DNA of 64,000 nt. Source: Sediminibacterium roseum (GTDB lineage: Bacteria > Bacteroidota > Bacteroidia > Chitinophagales > Chitinophagaceae). Below are positions 55,599-64,000 of this stretch, piece after piece. The first letter of the stretch is position 1, and every line of letters begins with the position of its first letter. Position numbers and translations under genes: made by a program. The stretch is from contig NZ_JAACJS010000015.1 in the NCBI RefSeq assembly GCF_009939005.1, positions 374,325 to 438,324 of the forward strand. The letters are read 5' to 3'. The notes below the pieces were generated by a model. It did not search any database, was not told the DNA's origin, and was given only the letters and a program-made list of their open reading frames with translations.

Positions 55599-58412
55599 TC
55601 AAAACAGGAACAGGCGTTCACCTCCTACTTTCTTCTTCGCGCCGCCAATGGTGCGGATGTTGTAAGTGAAGGTTGCCATGAGGTATCTTGAAAGCACATT
55701 GGTCTGGTAAGTGCTGATCATATTGCGGTTCGCGCTTGCATTGATCTGGTTGCCGCGGTTCAGGATATCAAACACACTGATGCGCAACACCCCTTTCTCA
55801 TCTTTCAACATCGTGAAATTGATGGCCGCATTCCAGCGGAGGTAAGTTTTGGGTACGCCCGGCACCGTGTTACCGTTGTTGCTGTAGTTAACACTGCTCT
55901 CCCAGATCACATGCTTTGGCATGCGAACGATCACTTCTGAACTCAGGTTGTAGTTCCACACCTGCAGTTTCTTGAATTGTTTGCTTGTATAGTCTGTGAA
56001 ATTCACACCCACGCTTCCGTTGTTGTTCCATTCCAGCTTGTCGTTGAAGTTGAAACCAAGCCCGGCCCATTGCTGCAGGTTGTACGATTGCTGGTAACTT
56101 GTTTCGCCGTTGAATACAAGCTGCCCGCGGTTGTATCCATACCATGCACCCAGGTTCCAGTTGTATATGAACTTAGGGTTGTGTTTGTATTGCCTGTTGA
56201 TGTTGTAGTTGATGCCATAGTTCACGCTCCCGTTCGCATTGATCGGGTAGCTTGTCTGCACGCCTTTCGCATCTACGGTAATGGTATTGACGAAATCATT
56301 GTACGAGAACCCGCCATTCGCATTCAACCCGATGTTCATGTTCTTCTTCGGATCGTTGAAATAATAGTTCACAGAGAAATTATGACGCTCCGTAGGCACC
56401 AGGTTCGGGTTTCCCTTGCTGATGAAATAAGGGTTCGTATTGTCCGCCACAGGGATCAGGTATGTATAGTTCGGTATCGCAATGTCTTTGTTGTAGTTGA
56501 ACTGGAACTGTTTGTACGTGATGTTGAGCCCCGGTAAAAGATCGCTGGTAGATTGCTTGATCGGCGCCGGCAACGAAGCAAGCACATTGTTCACGCTTTG
56601 CCCAAGGTAACGCGCCTGCGGGTTGATGGTCAGATCCTTCCAGCGGAACTCGAATCCTGTTGTGAGGTACAAGCGGTTGTTCTCCCTTGAAAAATTGCTG
56701 GTGAGGAACGGGTTCAACACATCCAGTTTCTGGTTCACCGTGTTCGGGTTGAAGGTGGTGATATCGGTGATGATCTTATTGTATGAATAGATACCGCCCA
56801 CACGCAAGGTAAACACTTTGCTAACCGGCTCACTGTAGTTGAAATTGAACGTCACATCCGTGCGTGGCAATGCCTCCTGCCTCAACTGCCTGAATGCACT
56901 GTCGTAAGTGGAAGGATACAGGTAATGCACATTTGAATTGGTTGAATAGTCGTTGAACCTGTTGTTCACCTCGTAATTGTGAAAAAGGTTCAGGCGCCTG
57001 CCTTTCTTTGTTTTCGACAAATGCGTCATGGAAAAAGCATGGCGGTAGTAATAGGTGTTGGACAGGTTTTTCTGCAGGATCCTGCCGTTGCTCAATGCGC
57101 CAAGCTTGTTGTTGTCGCTGTAGATATCGCTGAACCTGTCTTCATCCTGCAAGCCGATGGTATAGTTTGCACTCAGGTTGATGGTGGTAACCGAATCAGG
57201 CTTGAATTTTCCACCGATACCGATGTTGTGCGCGTGTGTGATCACATCGCCCGTAAGGATCGAGTTGTTGTGGATCACCGTATCTGCATTGTATTGTTTG
57301 GTATCGTTCTCATTTCTCCTGTCGATCAGCACGTTCCCATAAAAATACTGGGCAAACAAAGATTGTTTTGCATTGGGTGCATGGTTAAGGTTAAAGCCCG
57401 CTCCCCTGCTGGTTGCAATACCGCCATAGTTCTGCATCCCGCCAAAACTCACGCCATTGATCGAGATGCCGCTGCCCGCACCGTTTGTCCAGATGCTGGT
57501 GCTCCTGCTGTTGAGGTTGCTGTTGCTCCTGTCCAGACCTCCCGCCTGCATAAGATCCGAAAATCCGAATCCCGGTTTGTTCAGGTTGTTCGCATAGCCC
57601 AGTACACTCACCTGCAACGTATCCCTGAAAATATTGGCGATACCCCCGCCTTCAAAACGGTTGTCGCTTCCACCGCCTGCATACAGTTTTCCGAACCATC
57701 CTTTCTTCACGCCTTTTTTAAGTGTAATATTGACAACTTTTCCAACGTTGTTCAGGTTATCGTCGCCGTTTGCAAGCAATTGTTCTTTGTCATCCACCAC
57801 CTGTACCTTATCGATGATGTTTGCCGGGAGGTTTCTTGTTGCCATTTTGGGGTCGCTGCCAAAAAAAGTTTTTCCATCCACCAGAATCCTGTTCACGGGT
57901 TTGCCGTTTACGGTAATGTTACCATCAGCATCAACCTGTACACCCGGGAGTTTTTTAAGAAGGTCCTCTACCAGTGCATTCGGTAAGGTTTTGAATGCGG
58001 TGGCATTGAATTCGATCGTATCGTTTTTGATCGATACCGGCGGGCGCTCGGATACAACGATCACTTCATCCAGTTGGTGCGATGTGGTGCCCAGCTTAAC
58101 AGAGTCGAGTACCAGATTGGGTTGTGCAGCGGTCAAAGTAAATTCTTTCCTGAAAGCCTGGTACCCTGAAAAAGTAATGATGGCGCGCAAAGGAAGATCA
58201 AAGGGCAATCCGCCAACCTTGAACTCCCCTTCGGGATTACTGAGCCTGTATGTGATGATCGCCGTGTCTTTCGCTTTGAACACGGTAACAGTGGCATACG
58301 CCAATCCTTTGCCCGTTGCCGAATCTTTCAGCCTGCCACTGATGGATCCGGATTGTGCCATGGCCGCGAGCACAGAAAATAAAACAAAGGTCAGCGTAAA
58401 TACTTTTTTCAT
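55599..58412 (-). CDS. TonB-dependent-receptor-like outer-membrane protein with carboxypeptidase-like N-domain
   Basis: 937 residues. Signal peptide (FTLTFVLFSVLAAMAQ), then a carboxypeptidase-regulatory-like Ig domain (GSISGRLKDSATGKGLAYAT, NPEGEFKVGGLPFDLPLRAI), then a plug-like region (LPNALVEDLLKKLPGVQVDA, DGNITVNGKPVNRILVDGKT, NIIDKVQVVDDKEQLLANGD) and a long barrel domain with many aromatic strand ends, closing near LSRYLMATFTYNI. No SusD gene is adjacent, so it is not a classical Sus pair. Probably imports or exports an unknown ligand. Confidence 0.9.
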   Translation of the reverse strand: MKKVFTLTFVLFSVLAAMAQSGSISGRLKDSATGKGLAYATVTVFKAKDTAIITYRLSNPEGEFKVGGLPFDLPLRAIITFSGYQAFRKEFTLTAAQPNLVLDSVKLGTTSHQLDEVIVVSERPPVSIKNDTIEFNATAFKTLPNALVEDLLKKLPGVQVDADGNITVNGKPVNRILVDGKTFFGSDPKMATRNLPANIIDKVQVVDDKEQLLANGDDNLNNVGKVVNITLKKGVKKGWFGKLYAGGGSDNRFEGGGIANIFRDTLQVSVLGYANNLNKPGFGFSDLMQAGGLDRSNSNLNSRSTSIWTNGAGSGISINGVSFGGMQNYGGIATSRGAGFNLNHAPNAKQSLFAQYFYGNVLIDRRNENDTKQYNADTVIHNNSILTGDVITHAHNIGIGGKFKPDSVTTINLSANYTIGLQDEDRFSDIYSDNNKLGALSNGRILQKNLSNTYYYRHAFSMTHLSKTKKGRRLNLFHNYEVNNRFNDYSTNSNVHYLYPSTYDSAFRQLRQEALPRTDVTFNFNYSEPVSKVFTLRVGGIYSYNKIITDITTFNPNTVNQKLDVLNPFLTSNFSRENNRLYLTTGFEFRWKDLTINPQARYLGQSVNNVLASLPAPIKQSTSDLLPGLNITYKQFQFNYNKDIAIPNYTYLIPVADNTNPYFISKGNPNLVPTERHNFSVNYYFNDPKKNMNIGLNANGGFSYNDFVNTITVDAKGVQTSYPINANGSVNYGINYNINRQYKHNPKFIYNWNLGAWYGYNRGQLVFNGETSYQQSYNLQQWAGLGFNFNDKLEWNNNGSVGVNFTDYTSKQFKKLQVWNYNLSSEVIVRMPKHVIWESSVNYSNNGNTVPGVPKTYLRWNAAINFTMLKDEKGVLRISVFDILNRGNQINASANRNMISTYQTNVLSRYLMATFTYNIRTIGGAKKKVGGERLFLF

Positions 58413-58729
58413 TGTATCAATGAATTTTTAGGTATGTTGATAAATCTCGTTTCCTTCCGGGCATAAGAGTAGCATTGCCTGTTAAGGTTGGAACGGGTGG
58501 TTGACTTTTTTTGTTGGGACTTAGGTTGAAGGGAATCCTGGATTTACCGGCTCGCGGTGCAGCTGTTTATTGGTTGGCTGGCTTACCGGTATTTCAGTTC
58601 ATCCAATGGTACGGGACCTTATGCCGCGAAAACCACAGCGTTGAGGTATCGGTACAACAGATCAACAAACCTACCAACAAACCAATAAACAGAGCCACCT
58701 CTCATCAAATAAACCTGCGCACGTTTGCC
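58413..58729. other. Gap between the TonB-type receptor and the BlaR1-like gene
   Basis: No gene recognised in 317 bases. It includes the upstream region of the receptor on the minus strand. A run of ACCTACCAACAAACCAAT-type sequence is low complexity. No good promoter match was found. Confidence 0.4.
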
Positions 58730-61168
58730 TTACCGGGCAAGATCACGGTATTCAAAAATGATCCCCCTGCCTCTTACCTGGATGGGTCCGTAGTAATAAC
58801 CCAGTCCATCGGCAGATGTTACATATTTCGCAATAAATTTTTCATGGATCTCTTTCGGCAGTTGTTTGCCGTCTACTACAAACTGCTTTTTATCGAGTGC
58901 GATCCAGCTTTTCTGCAGGTCTATTTTCACGCCTTCTTTTTCAAGATCGGAAATGATGGACAAAATAAGTTTTGTATTCTCTTCGCGACGGGCACGGTCC
59001 TTATCGCTTTGTATGCGCATCCATTCCCTTTTGGAGGACTGTTGTTCCAGGATCTTTCCCGAAACCGCGCTTCTCATTGAATCGGACACTTGTTTCAGGC
59101 GCGCCCTGCCGGCCTCTTTTACAAAACGGGCGTTGTCTGCAGTCATGTTTACTTTGGCCTCGAAAGTGGCTTTTGCGTCCCATTTGGTTTTCATCTCAAA
59201 CTTTCTTTGCCCGCCCTTTGCTATCCCGGCTTCATCGATCTTTTCTTCGATGATGACTTCTTCTTTTAATGATTTCAGGTCGTTTTTTATTTCCGATAAT
59301 TTTTTTTCATTGATCCAGTTGGCGCTGTCGAGGCTCCTCAACTTGAGTTTCAAAGGCTTCAACCGGGCGGCACGGGAGCTGTCGTCTTCCATTGCCAGTT
59401 TCTGGAGCCTCAGTTCACTGAGGTGTTTTCTTTGTTCTATACCGGACTCACGTTTGATACGGTCGAGCGTACGCCGTTCTTCCATGTTCTTGTTTTTGAG
59501 ATCACGCATGGCATTGCGTTTCGCCATATCCTGTTCGTGCCGTTCTTTTGTGCGTGCCCTCCGGTACGAGATCGCATTCTCAATATCATTGATCACCTGC
59601 ATGTAAGCACCGGGGTCGGTCGCTTTGCCATTGATTGAAAATTCCTTCAACACACCCGCGGCCTTTTTGAACCGGTACTCAGTGCCATCTTTGTGCGAGG
59701 CTGTTACGGTAAGCTCCTCACCACCGTTGGTGCTGTTGCTGGAGATATTGGTGAATTGTTTTGAAATGCTATCCTGCGGGTAAAGATGCTCCTCAACAGC
59801 ACCGTGTTCTTCCCCAAACACAGAACGGTTCGACAAACGCAGTGGCAATGTTTTGGTTTTTCCGGGAACGGTGTCTGCGACGGTGTGATCGGCGCCCGTT
59901 TCGTTAACCAGGTCGGTGTATTTTACCATGTTTGCGTAAAGTGTGTACCTGTTGTTGTCTGCATCGCTGCGTACAACCACATTTCCTTCCACAGTTATTG
60001 TATTGCTTTTACGGTTGATCCTGACCGTATCGTAGATTGATTGACGGGGGTTGGACTGTTTAAGAGTCATGGCCCGTTCATCGGGTTTGATCTCCAAAGA
60101 AGCAAGCACCGTTTTTACCGCGGGCGGCGCAATTTTTTTCGCGGCAGCGAAAGAAAAGAGAATGAACACGCCCATCGCAAAAGTGAGCACACTTTTTTCA
60201 GCGGCATTGAGCGTTTTGTTCTTTTCATTAACGATGCGTTTCACACGGTTGAGCAGTTGGTTCTTTCTCCCGGCAAAACCAACGGCGGGTTGTTTGGAAA
60301 AGTTATATTCCTGGAAAGCGATCAATGCATTGATGAACCTTGATTTGCTGTTGGTAACGGAGATGGCAATGTCATCGCAGCAATTTTCCCTTTCTTCGCG
60401 GATCATTGATGACACCCACATCAGCGCAGGGTTAAAGAAGAAGATCGTTTCGGCAAAATTCTGCACGAGGTTTACCAGGTAATCCCTTCGCTGGATGTGT
60501 GCGAGCTCGTGTAAAAGGATGGCCTCAATTTCTTCGGCGGGCAAATGCGACAACAATCCCAAAGGCAGCAGCACAACGGGTTTGAGCACACCCATCACCA
60601 CAGGTACCTTAACAATACCCGATTCGAGCAGCCTGATCTTTTTCCTGAGACCGAGCGCCGCAACCAGTTCGCCGATGCGTGTATCCCATTCGGCCGGAGG
60701 TGAAAATGTTTTGTAATGCTTCAACCTGTTTATATAAACAAGGTTGGCGGCAAGCCTGATGAAACGTGCGATGAAGATCACAAACCATATCAGCACGATC
60801 AATGATGCATGCGTATTAAAATAATCTTTGAAACGCTCGAGTACCGGTTTACTTACCGTTTCAGTAGACCCGGTAAAACGAACATTGAAAAAATCAGGCT
60901 CCGTTACCGAAGGTTGAACGGACGGAAGTACAGTTGTATTTGCACGCGATATCACGGTATATTCTCTTACAAATGTGACCGCAGTTACCGCCATGAACAA
61001 AAAGAACAAACCAGTGAGCAGCCTGTAACGCTTGCCGGCGCTCGATTTGCGCGTGCCTACCATTACCGCGCCGGTAACGGCTGCCAGTAACAGCCCCTGC
61101 CACAGCGAGTGGATCAGGGTCCAGCAAAGCGCCAGTACAATTTCATTTTGCATGAATGAGAGGTCCAT
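58730..61168 (-). CDS. BlaR1/MecR1-like M56 membrane metallopeptidase without a beta-lactam sensor domain
   Basis: 812 residues. Four N-terminal TM helices (LCWTLIHSLWQGLLLAAVTG, YRLLTGLFFLFMAVTAVTFV, SLIVLIWFVIFIARFIRLAA and later TFAMGVFILFSFAAAKK). The M56 zinc site is HELAHIQRRDYLVN (HExxH) and MIREERENCCDDIAISVT. Residues about 370-812 are not a penicillin-binding-type sensor: they hold beta segments and a long charged coiled coil (KERHEQDMAKRNAMRDLKNK, LKLKLRSLDSANWINEKKLS), ending SADGLGYYYGPIQVRGRGII. It should cleave or signal to the adjacent BlaI-like repressor. The stimulus is unknown. Confidence 0.88.
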   Translation of the reverse strand: MDLSFMQNEIVLALCWTLIHSLWQGLLLAAVTGAVMVGTRKSSAGKRYRLLTGLFFLFMAVTAVTFVREYTVISRANTTVLPSVQPSVTEPDFFNVRFTGSTETVSKPVLERFKDYFNTHASLIVLIWFVIFIARFIRLAANLVYINRLKHYKTFSPPAEWDTRIGELVAALGLRKKIRLLESGIVKVPVVMGVLKPVVLLPLGLLSHLPAEEIEAILLHELAHIQRRDYLVNLVQNFAETIFFFNPALMWVSSMIREERENCCDDIAISVTNSKSRFINALIAFQEYNFSKQPAVGFAGRKNQLLNRVKRIVNEKNKTLNAAEKSVLTFAMGVFILFSFAAAKKIAPPAVKTVLASLEIKPDERAMTLKQSNPRQSIYDTVRINRKSNTITVEGNVVVRSDADNNRYTLYANMVKYTDLVNETGADHTVADTVPGKTKTLPLRLSNRSVFGEEHGAVEEHLYPQDSISKQFTNISSNSTNGGEELTVTASHKDGTEYRFKKAAGVLKEFSINGKATDPGAYMQVINDIENAISYRRARTKERHEQDMAKRNAMRDLKNKNMEERRTLDRIKRESGIEQRKHLSELRLQKLAMEDDSSRAARLKPLKLKLRSLDSANWINEKKLSEIKNDLKSLKEEVIIEEKIDEAGIAKGGQRKFEMKTKWDAKATFEAKVNMTADNARFVKEAGRARLKQVSDSMRSAVSGKILEQQSSKREWMRIQSDKDRARREENTKLILSIISDLEKEGVKIDLQKSWIALDKKQFVVDGKQLPKEIHEKFIAKYVTSADGLGYYYGPIQVRGRGIIFEYRDLAR

Positions 61169-61309
61169 GGGAATACTTTTATAGATGAATAATTTCAGCC
61201 TTATTTATAAACATACAGGTACAATGCTCCACTACACAAGGATCTGTTCCTCGCGATGAACCCATCACTTGTGCAACGATAGTTGGGCTACCCGTTTTCC
61301 AGTTACTTT

Positions 61310-61705
61310 TTACTTATCCTTTTTGTCAAGCTTCTTCACCAGTTCCTTTATCGCTTCCAGTTCTTTCTTTGATGTTTTTTTATTGCCGAGCAACTGCATC
61401 AGGAGGCTGCTCGCCGATCCTTTGTACATGGTGTCTACAAAACGCTCGAGCAAGAAGCTCTTGGTTACTGCTTCTTCCGCCGCAGGTATGTAAATATGTT
61501 TCATCTGCGACTCATCACGCGTGAGCAATTTCTTGTCTACCATGATCTGCATCAGCTTCAAAGTGGAAGTATACTGCACCGCTCTCTTTTGCTCATTGAG
61601 ACAATCGTTCACAAACCGAACCGTAGAAGGACCATGCTCCCACAACACCTGCAGGATCTCCAGTTCCGATTTGGTGGGCTCGATAGATGTATTTTCTTCT
61701 TTCAT
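61310..61705 (-). CDS. BlaI/MecI/CopY-type transcriptional repressor
   Basis: 131 residues. Winged helix TKSELEILQVLWEHGPSTVR, FVNDCLNEQKRAVQYTSTLK and LMQIMVDKKLLTRDESQMKH, then a dimerisation tail with VTKSFLLERFVDTMYKGSAS. Unlike most MecI proteins it ends in a Lys-rich KKTSKKELEAIKELVKKLDK. It lies upstream of the M56 protease on the same strand, as in bla/mec operons, but no beta-lactamase is near. A palindrome in its promoter is a likely autoregulatory operator. Confidence 0.93.
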   Translation of the reverse strand: MKEENTSIEPTKSELEILQVLWEHGPSTVRFVNDCLNEQKRAVQYTSTLKLMQIMVDKKLLTRDESQMKHIYIPAAEEAVTKSFLLERFVDTMYKGSASSLLMQLLGNKKTSKKELEAIKELVKKLDKKDK

Positions 61706-61709
61706 GTAC

Positions 61710-61739
61710 TAAAGGTAGGAATTTTTTCGTACGAACAAA
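61710..61739 (-). promoter_or_regulatory. Promoter of the BlaI-like gene with internal palindrome
   Basis: On the minus strand TTTG (61736-61739), then 18 bases, then TACCTTTA (61710-61717), close to TAnnTTTG. The spacer contains the perfect palindrome TTCGTACGAA (61726-61735), well placed to block polymerase. The box ends only a few bases before the ATG at 61705, so the message may be leaderless. Confidence 0.55.
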
Positions 61740-61775
61740 TATTTAGGTTATTTTTTTTCAAAAAATTTTTCACCC

Positions 61776-61836
61776 AAAAAAAAGAGGTGCGAAACCCGTG
61801 TTACGTTTTCAATTCGTAACCCGTGTTTCGCACCTC
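61776..61836 (-). terminator. Long intrinsic terminator after the second M28 gene
   Basis: A 22-bp stem with two mismatches (GAGGTGCGAAAC on one side, GTTTCGCACCTC on the other), 9-base loop, and a run of eight T on the minus strand. It separates the M28 peptidase from the BlaI-like gene, so they are not one operon. Confidence 0.85.
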
Positions 61837-61858
61837 GGTTTTAGTTGTACTGAAGTGG

Positions 61859-63496
61859 TCAGTTCGTTGGAGGCACCGGCCCTTTCCTGATCGCCTTTGT
61901 AGGCGTTGGCCATGTTTGCGGGCCACGCGGTCCGCCGCCTCTTCCGCCGGGGAAGCCGCCACCTTCGCCTGCAGGGCGCGGTGCGTTCAGGTCTGCCTTC
62001 TCCCTGTTGAAGAAAGTAGGATCTTCACAAGCCATGTATACCAGGATGGCGGTAAGGATCGCGTTGTTGCGCAGGTCATCAAACACCACTTTATCGTAGG
62101 TATCGCGGTTGGTGTGCCAGGTATAATTTCCATACGACCAGTTCAGCGCGCCGAGTGAATAGCCGGGCGCACCTACTGCAACAAACGATGCATTGTCTGA
62201 ACCTCCGCCCGCCGGTGAGCCGGGGAACGATGTGCGGATGGAATCTTTCATGTTCTTTGGCACCACTGCCAGCCAGCGCTCCATGTATTCTTTTGCATTT
62301 TTAAAACCTGCGCCGCTCATGCTTACTACGCGCCCGGTTCCATTGTCCTGGTTAAACAATGCATGCAGTTTACTGATGATCTCCGGGTGATCTTCTGTGA
62401 ATGCGCGTGAACCATTCAGTCCCTGCTCCTCACTGCCCCAGTGTCCAACGAGTATCGTTCTTTTCGGGTTTGGATAAACGCTTTTGAGTATGCGCATCGC
62501 TTCCATCATCGTAAGCGTACCTGTGCCATTGTCGGTTGCACCGGTTCCGCCATCCCACGAATCGAAGTGTGCAGACAGCATTACATACTCATCCGGTTTT
62601 TCCGATCCCTTGATCTCTGCAAGGGTGTTATAGGTAGGCACCATGCCATTGTCTTTCGAATCTGCTTTGATGCTGATCGTTGGTTTATCGCCCGATTCAA
62701 CCAGGCGGTAGAGCAGGCCGTAATCTTCCAGCGCAATATCTACGGTTGGAATTTTAGTTGTGTATGCGTTGAATATTTTGTCAACACCAAAACCGGCCGA
62801 CCAGTTGTTGCCGATGATGCCTTTTGCGCCTGCGCGCTCGAGGATGATCGGGAGCATGCGTGTTGAGTAACCGGTTTTCTTGATGCGTGCCGCCCATGCC
62901 GCTGTTTGTGCCGCACGGTCCTTTGTCATTTTTTCAAACGATTCTTTGGTGGCAAATTCACGCCAGTTGTAATCCGGCCTGCCCGTTGGCTGCAGCATGG
63001 AGATGAGCACAAACTTTCCTTTGGCGTTGGGGAGCCATGCCTGGAACGCGAGTGAATCCGCCACATCGGGCAGGATGATGCACTCTGCGGTTACGGTTTT
63101 TCCTTTTGTAGATGGCGACCAGGCAAGTTGTGTTCCTTCGAGCGATCTTACGCGCGGTGTTACCATATCAATATGCGTGATGCCTCTTTCCCATCCCTTC
63201 CATTCGCCCCATTGTTCGTTGCGGGCGCTGATGCCCCATCCTGCGTATTTATCAACGGCCCAGTCGTTCGCTGCTTTCATGTTCGGCGTTCCCACCAACC
63301 GCGGGCCGATCCTGTCGAACAACTCGTGCGCAAGTTTTTCCAACTGTGATGTTGAATTGCCTTCGCTGATGATCCGGTCTACAATGGCATTGTTTTGGGC
63401 AACGGCTACCTGTGCAGACAACGACATCCATAAAATAAAGAGCCCGGCCATGTTCCTGACAAGTCCGGGACGGAAATAGTTTGGGATTGTTTTCAT
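61859..63496 (-). CDS. Exported M28-family zinc peptidase (paralogue)
   Basis: 545 residues, signal peptide (MAGLFILWMSLSAQVAVAQ after an N-terminal extension). Di-zinc motifs: SAHFDSWDGGTGATDNGTGT, GHWGSEEQGLNGSRAF with catalytic Glu, NQDNGTGRVVSMSG, GGGSDNASFVAVGAPGYSLG and WHTNRDTYDKVVFDDL. It also carries an inserted protease-associated-like region (ILERAGAKGIIGNNWSAGFG). Its C-terminal end is Gly/Arg/Pro-rich (GEGGGFPGGRGGGPRGPQ), like the loop in the paralogue at 8105. Divergence is large, so the two are old duplicates. Likely periplasmic aminopeptidase or carboxypeptidase. Confidence 0.93.
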   Translation of the reverse strand: MKTIPNYFRPGLVRNMAGLFILWMSLSAQVAVAQNNAIVDRIISEGNSTSQLEKLAHELFDRIGPRLVGTPNMKAANDWAVDKYAGWGISARNEQWGEWKGWERGITHIDMVTPRVRSLEGTQLAWSPSTKGKTVTAECIILPDVADSLAFQAWLPNAKGKFVLISMLQPTGRPDYNWREFATKESFEKMTKDRAAQTAAWAARIKKTGYSTRMLPIILERAGAKGIIGNNWSAGFGVDKIFNAYTTKIPTVDIALEDYGLLYRLVESGDKPTISIKADSKDNGMVPTYNTLAEIKGSEKPDEYVMLSAHFDSWDGGTGATDNGTGTLTMMEAMRILKSVYPNPKRTILVGHWGSEEQGLNGSRAFTEDHPEIISKLHALFNQDNGTGRVVSMSGAGFKNAKEYMERWLAVVPKNMKDSIRTSFPGSPAGGGSDNASFVAVGAPGYSLGALNWSYGNYTWHTNRDTYDKVVFDDLRNNAILTAILVYMACEDPTFFNREKADLNAPRPAGEGGGFPGGRGGGPRGPQTWPTPTKAIRKGPVPPTN

Positions 63497-63622
63497 GCCC
63501 TAATATAAGAAGCAGGCTTTGAAAAACGAAGGAAAATCGGTGAGAGCGCATTGCCGGTCAGCGAGTTTGCGCCACAGGCGTTCAGCATGGCGTCAACCGG
63601 TACGCAGCGCAACCAGGCAGTA

Positions 63623-64000
63623 CTACGAAAAATACTTGCGCATGAACGCCGTTGCCTTCAGCTCTTCCAGGTTTTCGATGCTAAGCGGTTTGCTGATGAA
63701 TTGCTGCACCACGGGGTATTGTTTTGCGAGTGCGAAGTCTTCGGGATCGATGGTGGAAGAAAGAATGATGATGTGGGTATTGGATAATTTTTCGGCGTAA
63801 CGCGGGTTGTATTCTTCCAGGAATTCCCATCCGTTCATTACCGGCATGTTGATATCGAGCAAGATAAGTTCGGGTGCATTGCCCACCGGGTCAGGATCTT
63901 CCGCAAAAAGTTTCTCAAAATATTCAAGCGCCTCACTCCCGTCGATTGCCGTATCCACTTCCGCAGCGAAGCCCGTCCGTTTCAGCAGGAGTTGCGAAAT
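63623..64000 (-). CDS. Response regulator receiver domain (partial)
   Basis: The open frame continues past the right edge; 125 residues are visible, from ISQLLLKRTGFAAEVDTAID. The phosphorylation Asp is in LILLDINMPVMNGWEF, a Ser-Ser in IIILSSTIDPED takes the Thr position and Lys is in FISKPLS. The part beyond the window should hold the first strand with the acidic pair. The visible end is a complete receiver C-terminus, so it is a stand-alone CheY-like protein, similar to that at 18901. Confidence 0.9.
   Translation of the reverse strand: MSQLLLKRTGFAAEVDTAIDGSEALEYFEKLFAEDPDPVGNAPELILLDINMPVMNGWEFLEEYNPRYAEKLSNTHIIILSSTIDPEDFALAKQYPVVQQFISKPLSIENLEELKATAFMRKYFS

Noticed and set aside
55599..58412. 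SusC/SusD polysaccharide utilisation locus together with the GH127 and DUF6067 enzymes
   Set aside because: No SusD-like gene is present, and the enzymes are 8-17 kb away on different strands with unrelated genes between.

Overview
The window is a chromosomal segment of a Bacteroidota bacterium, most likely family Chitinophagaceae (inference). The signs are moderate GC, ECF sigma factor/anti-sigma cassettes followed by outer-membrane or DUF4097 proteins, lipoproteins with a short SxC lipobox, a TonB-type receptor with a carboxypeptidase-like N-terminal domain, a BlaI/BlaR1-type pair without a beta-lactam sensor domain, and promoters of the Bacteroidota type (TTTG near -33, TAnnTTTG near -7). 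No phage, plasmid, IS transposase or rRNA operon is visible.

Layout. 1-4.3 kb: end of a GCS2-type ligase, then a sigma factor, a membrane protein with five tandem anti-sigma-like repeats, and a lipoprotein. 4.3-8.0 kb (minus): SpoU methyltransferase, UbiA prenyltransferase, ruvX, def and a secreted unknown. 8.1-13.0 kb: M28 peptidase and mutS. 13.0-17.7 kb: a sigma/zinc-finger pair divergent from a tightly overlapping operon YHS-YHS-DoxX-DinB-(NRDE::ATP-grasp fusion). 18-24.8 kb: stress protein, response regulator, VOC protein, DPP4-like peptidase, methyltransferase, a CheD-like orphan and DUF1345. 25.1-27.8 kb: a more AT-rich NmrA/siderophore-interacting-like/AraC cluster.

28.0-29.4 kb holds the most unusual structure. 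A tRNA-Asp(GTC) gene on the minus strand is followed by five tandem 167/170-bp units and then an intact GIY-YIG endonuclease gene. Each unit carries the 3' part of tRNA-Asp, a perfect 20-bp palindrome in place of the 3' anticodon arm, an intrinsic terminator and an internally deleted remnant of the GIY-YIG gene. It looks like an autonomous nuclease gene with MITE-like derivatives stacked on a tRNA.

29.5-38.9 kb: accA, dapA, an acyltransferase-like membrane protein, a methyltransferase, several tiny proteins (DUF3606, 41- and 47-residue proteins), a YjlB-like cupin, NUDIX, BrkB-like and hypothetical proteins. 39-48.2 kb: a GH127 enzyme, a CPA1 antiporter, DUF2911, a Tudor-like protein with a coupled 31-residue membrane peptide, DUF1573, an ACP-like protein lacking the phosphopantetheine serine, and a large glycosidase-like DUF6067 protein. 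48.4-51.6 kb (minus): sigma, zinc-finger/HEAT anti-sigma and two DUF4097 proteins. 51.8-64 kb: serine hydrolase, GDPD-like protein, metallo-hydrolase, TonB-type receptor, BlaR1/BlaI pair, a second M28 peptidase and a response regulator cut by the window edge.

Short AT-rich inverted arrays built on AATTAGGAATTA recur beside genes at 7.4, 9.7 and 38.9-39.0 kb, with a relative at 45.2 kb. Several small genes were found by reading the intergenic DNA directly.
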